Assembly: GCA_002310155.1 (NCBI GenBank)
Contig: DBYF01000099.1
Location: 1 to 6,480, forward strand
Source: Mageeibacillus sp. UBA1193
GTDB taxonomy: Bacteria > Bacillota > Clostridia > Saccharofermentanales > Saccharofermentanaceae
DNA length: 6,480 nucleotides
Direction of reading: 5' to 3'
Both the position numbers and the translations under genes were made by a program. The notes under the pieces were generated by a model. It was not told the DNA's origin, made no database searches, and worked only from the letters and a program-made list of their open reading frames with translations. Numbering within the stretch: position 1 is the first letter of the stretch; every line of letters begins with the position of its first letter. Below, piece after piece: positions 6,001 through 6,480 of the stretch.

Positions 6001-6480
6001 TTAATTTTCTGAAGGCACTTTTGTGACTGTTCCGGCGGCACCGTCTACGATGACTGTGTCGCCGCTTTTTAATACGGTCGTAGCGTTTCCGCAGCCGACA
6101 ACGGCGGGGATTCCGAATTCTCTGGCGACGATCGCGGCATGTGAGAGCGGCGCGCCGATGTCCGTTACGATCGCGGATACTCTCGGGAAGACCAGCGTCC
6201 ATCCGATGTTGGTGGAAATGGTCACGAGGATGTCTCCGTCATGGATCTCATCCACCTTATCGATATCGGTCACGACTCGTACCGTACCGGTCACTTTTCC
6301 CGCGGCGCCGGGGAAACCCTTCACGTCAGAGGACGCCCCCGTACCGGCGGCAACATCTTCACAGTAGAAATCACTTCTTCTTTCCGGGTCTGACATCCAC
6401 TTCTGCGGGTCGAAGCGGCCGACGATCAGCATCGGGAAAGCGGGCTGAGTGAGGTATCTCTCATAGGTTGCCTTACGCTT
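6001..6480 (-). CDS. PEP-utilising / PEP synthase-like protein, C-terminal phosphohistidine domain (partial)
   Basis: The frame is open to the right edge, so this is the last 159 residues of a longer leftward gene. The Met codon at 6430-6432 is internal, not a start: the 16 codons before it (KRKATYERYLTQPAFP) read straight into the GRFDPQKW..DPERRSD linker I associate with PEP/pyruvate-binding-domain proteins. The rest is the swivelling phosphohistidine domain of PPDK, PEP synthase and rifampicin phosphotransferases. The motif GAPLSHAAIVAREFGIPAVV contains the phosphorylated histidine, encoded at 6139-6141. It ends GDTVIVDGAAGTV, the usual closing strand pattern. Because this domain is at the very C-terminus, there is no PEP-binding TIM barrel after it. 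The order is therefore like rifampicin phosphotransferase rather than PpsA or PtsI, with an ATP-grasp domain expected beyond the edge. The substrate cannot be told from this fragment. Confidence 0.88.
   Translation of the reverse strand, partial: KRKATYERYLTQPAFPMLIVGRFDPQKWMSDPERRSDFYCEDVAAGTGASSDVKGFPGAAGKVTGTVRVVTDIDKVDEIHDGDILVTISTNIGWTLVFPRVSAIVTDIGAPLSHAAIVAREFGIPAVVGCGNATTVLKSGDTVIVDGAAGTVTKVPSEN

Noticed and set aside
6023..6367. A 114-codon + strand open frame at the right end
   Set aside because: Antisense to the phosphohistidine domain, whose SHAAIVARE motif fixes the true strand.
6430..6432. ATG as the start of a 143-residue stand-alone phosphohistidine-domain protein
   Set aside because: The same frame is open to the window edge and the upstream codons fit the family's linker, and no ribosome binding site precedes this ATG.

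Overview
The window looks like a chromosomal stretch from a Gram-positive, probably anaerobic gut or rumen Clostridia (Lachnospiraceae/Oscillospiraceae-like). The reasons are a Ser/Asp/Glu-rich secreted lipoprotein with an HEXXH site, a CUT1 sugar-transporter permease, strong AGGAGG-type ribosome binding sites, short stem plus U-tract terminators, and moderate GC. This placement is inferred from style, not from a marker gene. No rRNA, tRNA, CRISPR array, insertion sequence or phage gene is visible.

Layout from left to right. (1) Positions 1-24 may be the last codons of a rightward gene, followed by a perfect 10-bp-stem bidirectional terminator (50-80). (2) A leftward two-gene operon: a REC-degenerate GGDEF-EAL protein (463-2148) followed 17 bp later by a stand-alone HPt protein (104-445). 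(3) A 224-bp divergent intergenic region with a recognisable -10 element for each side. (4) A rightward 737-residue lipoprotein (2373-4586) with an N-terminal zinc-metallopeptidase domain (HELTH) and a C-terminal half that looks like a second metallopeptidase domain that has lost its zinc ligands. (5) A terminator at 4621-4649 between convergent genes. (6) A leftward pair: a 79-residue membrane protein (5527-5766) followed by a MalG-type ABC permease (4659 to about 5513). No partner permease, binding protein or ATPase is in the window. (7) A 234-bp AT-rich intergenic region with phased A-tracts and an extended -10 promoter. (8) The C-terminal 159 residues of a leftward PEP-utilising/PEP-synthase-like protein that runs off the right edge (6001-6480).

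How the genes may work together. The HPt and REC-GGDEF-EAL pair forms a plausible phosphorelay-to-c-di-GMP module: HPt relays phosphate to Asp64 of the REC domain, which controls an apparently intact EAL phosphodiesterase, while the GGDEF domain is probably non-catalytic. The lipoprotein is divergently transcribed from this operon but has its own promoter, and a functional link is only a guess. The permease and PEP-utilising genes look like unrelated neighbours.

The observations most worth following up are the dead second peptidase domain in the lipoprotein, the c-di-GMP phosphorelay pair, and the orphan permease coupled to a small membrane protein. No wholly new multi-gene system is evident.
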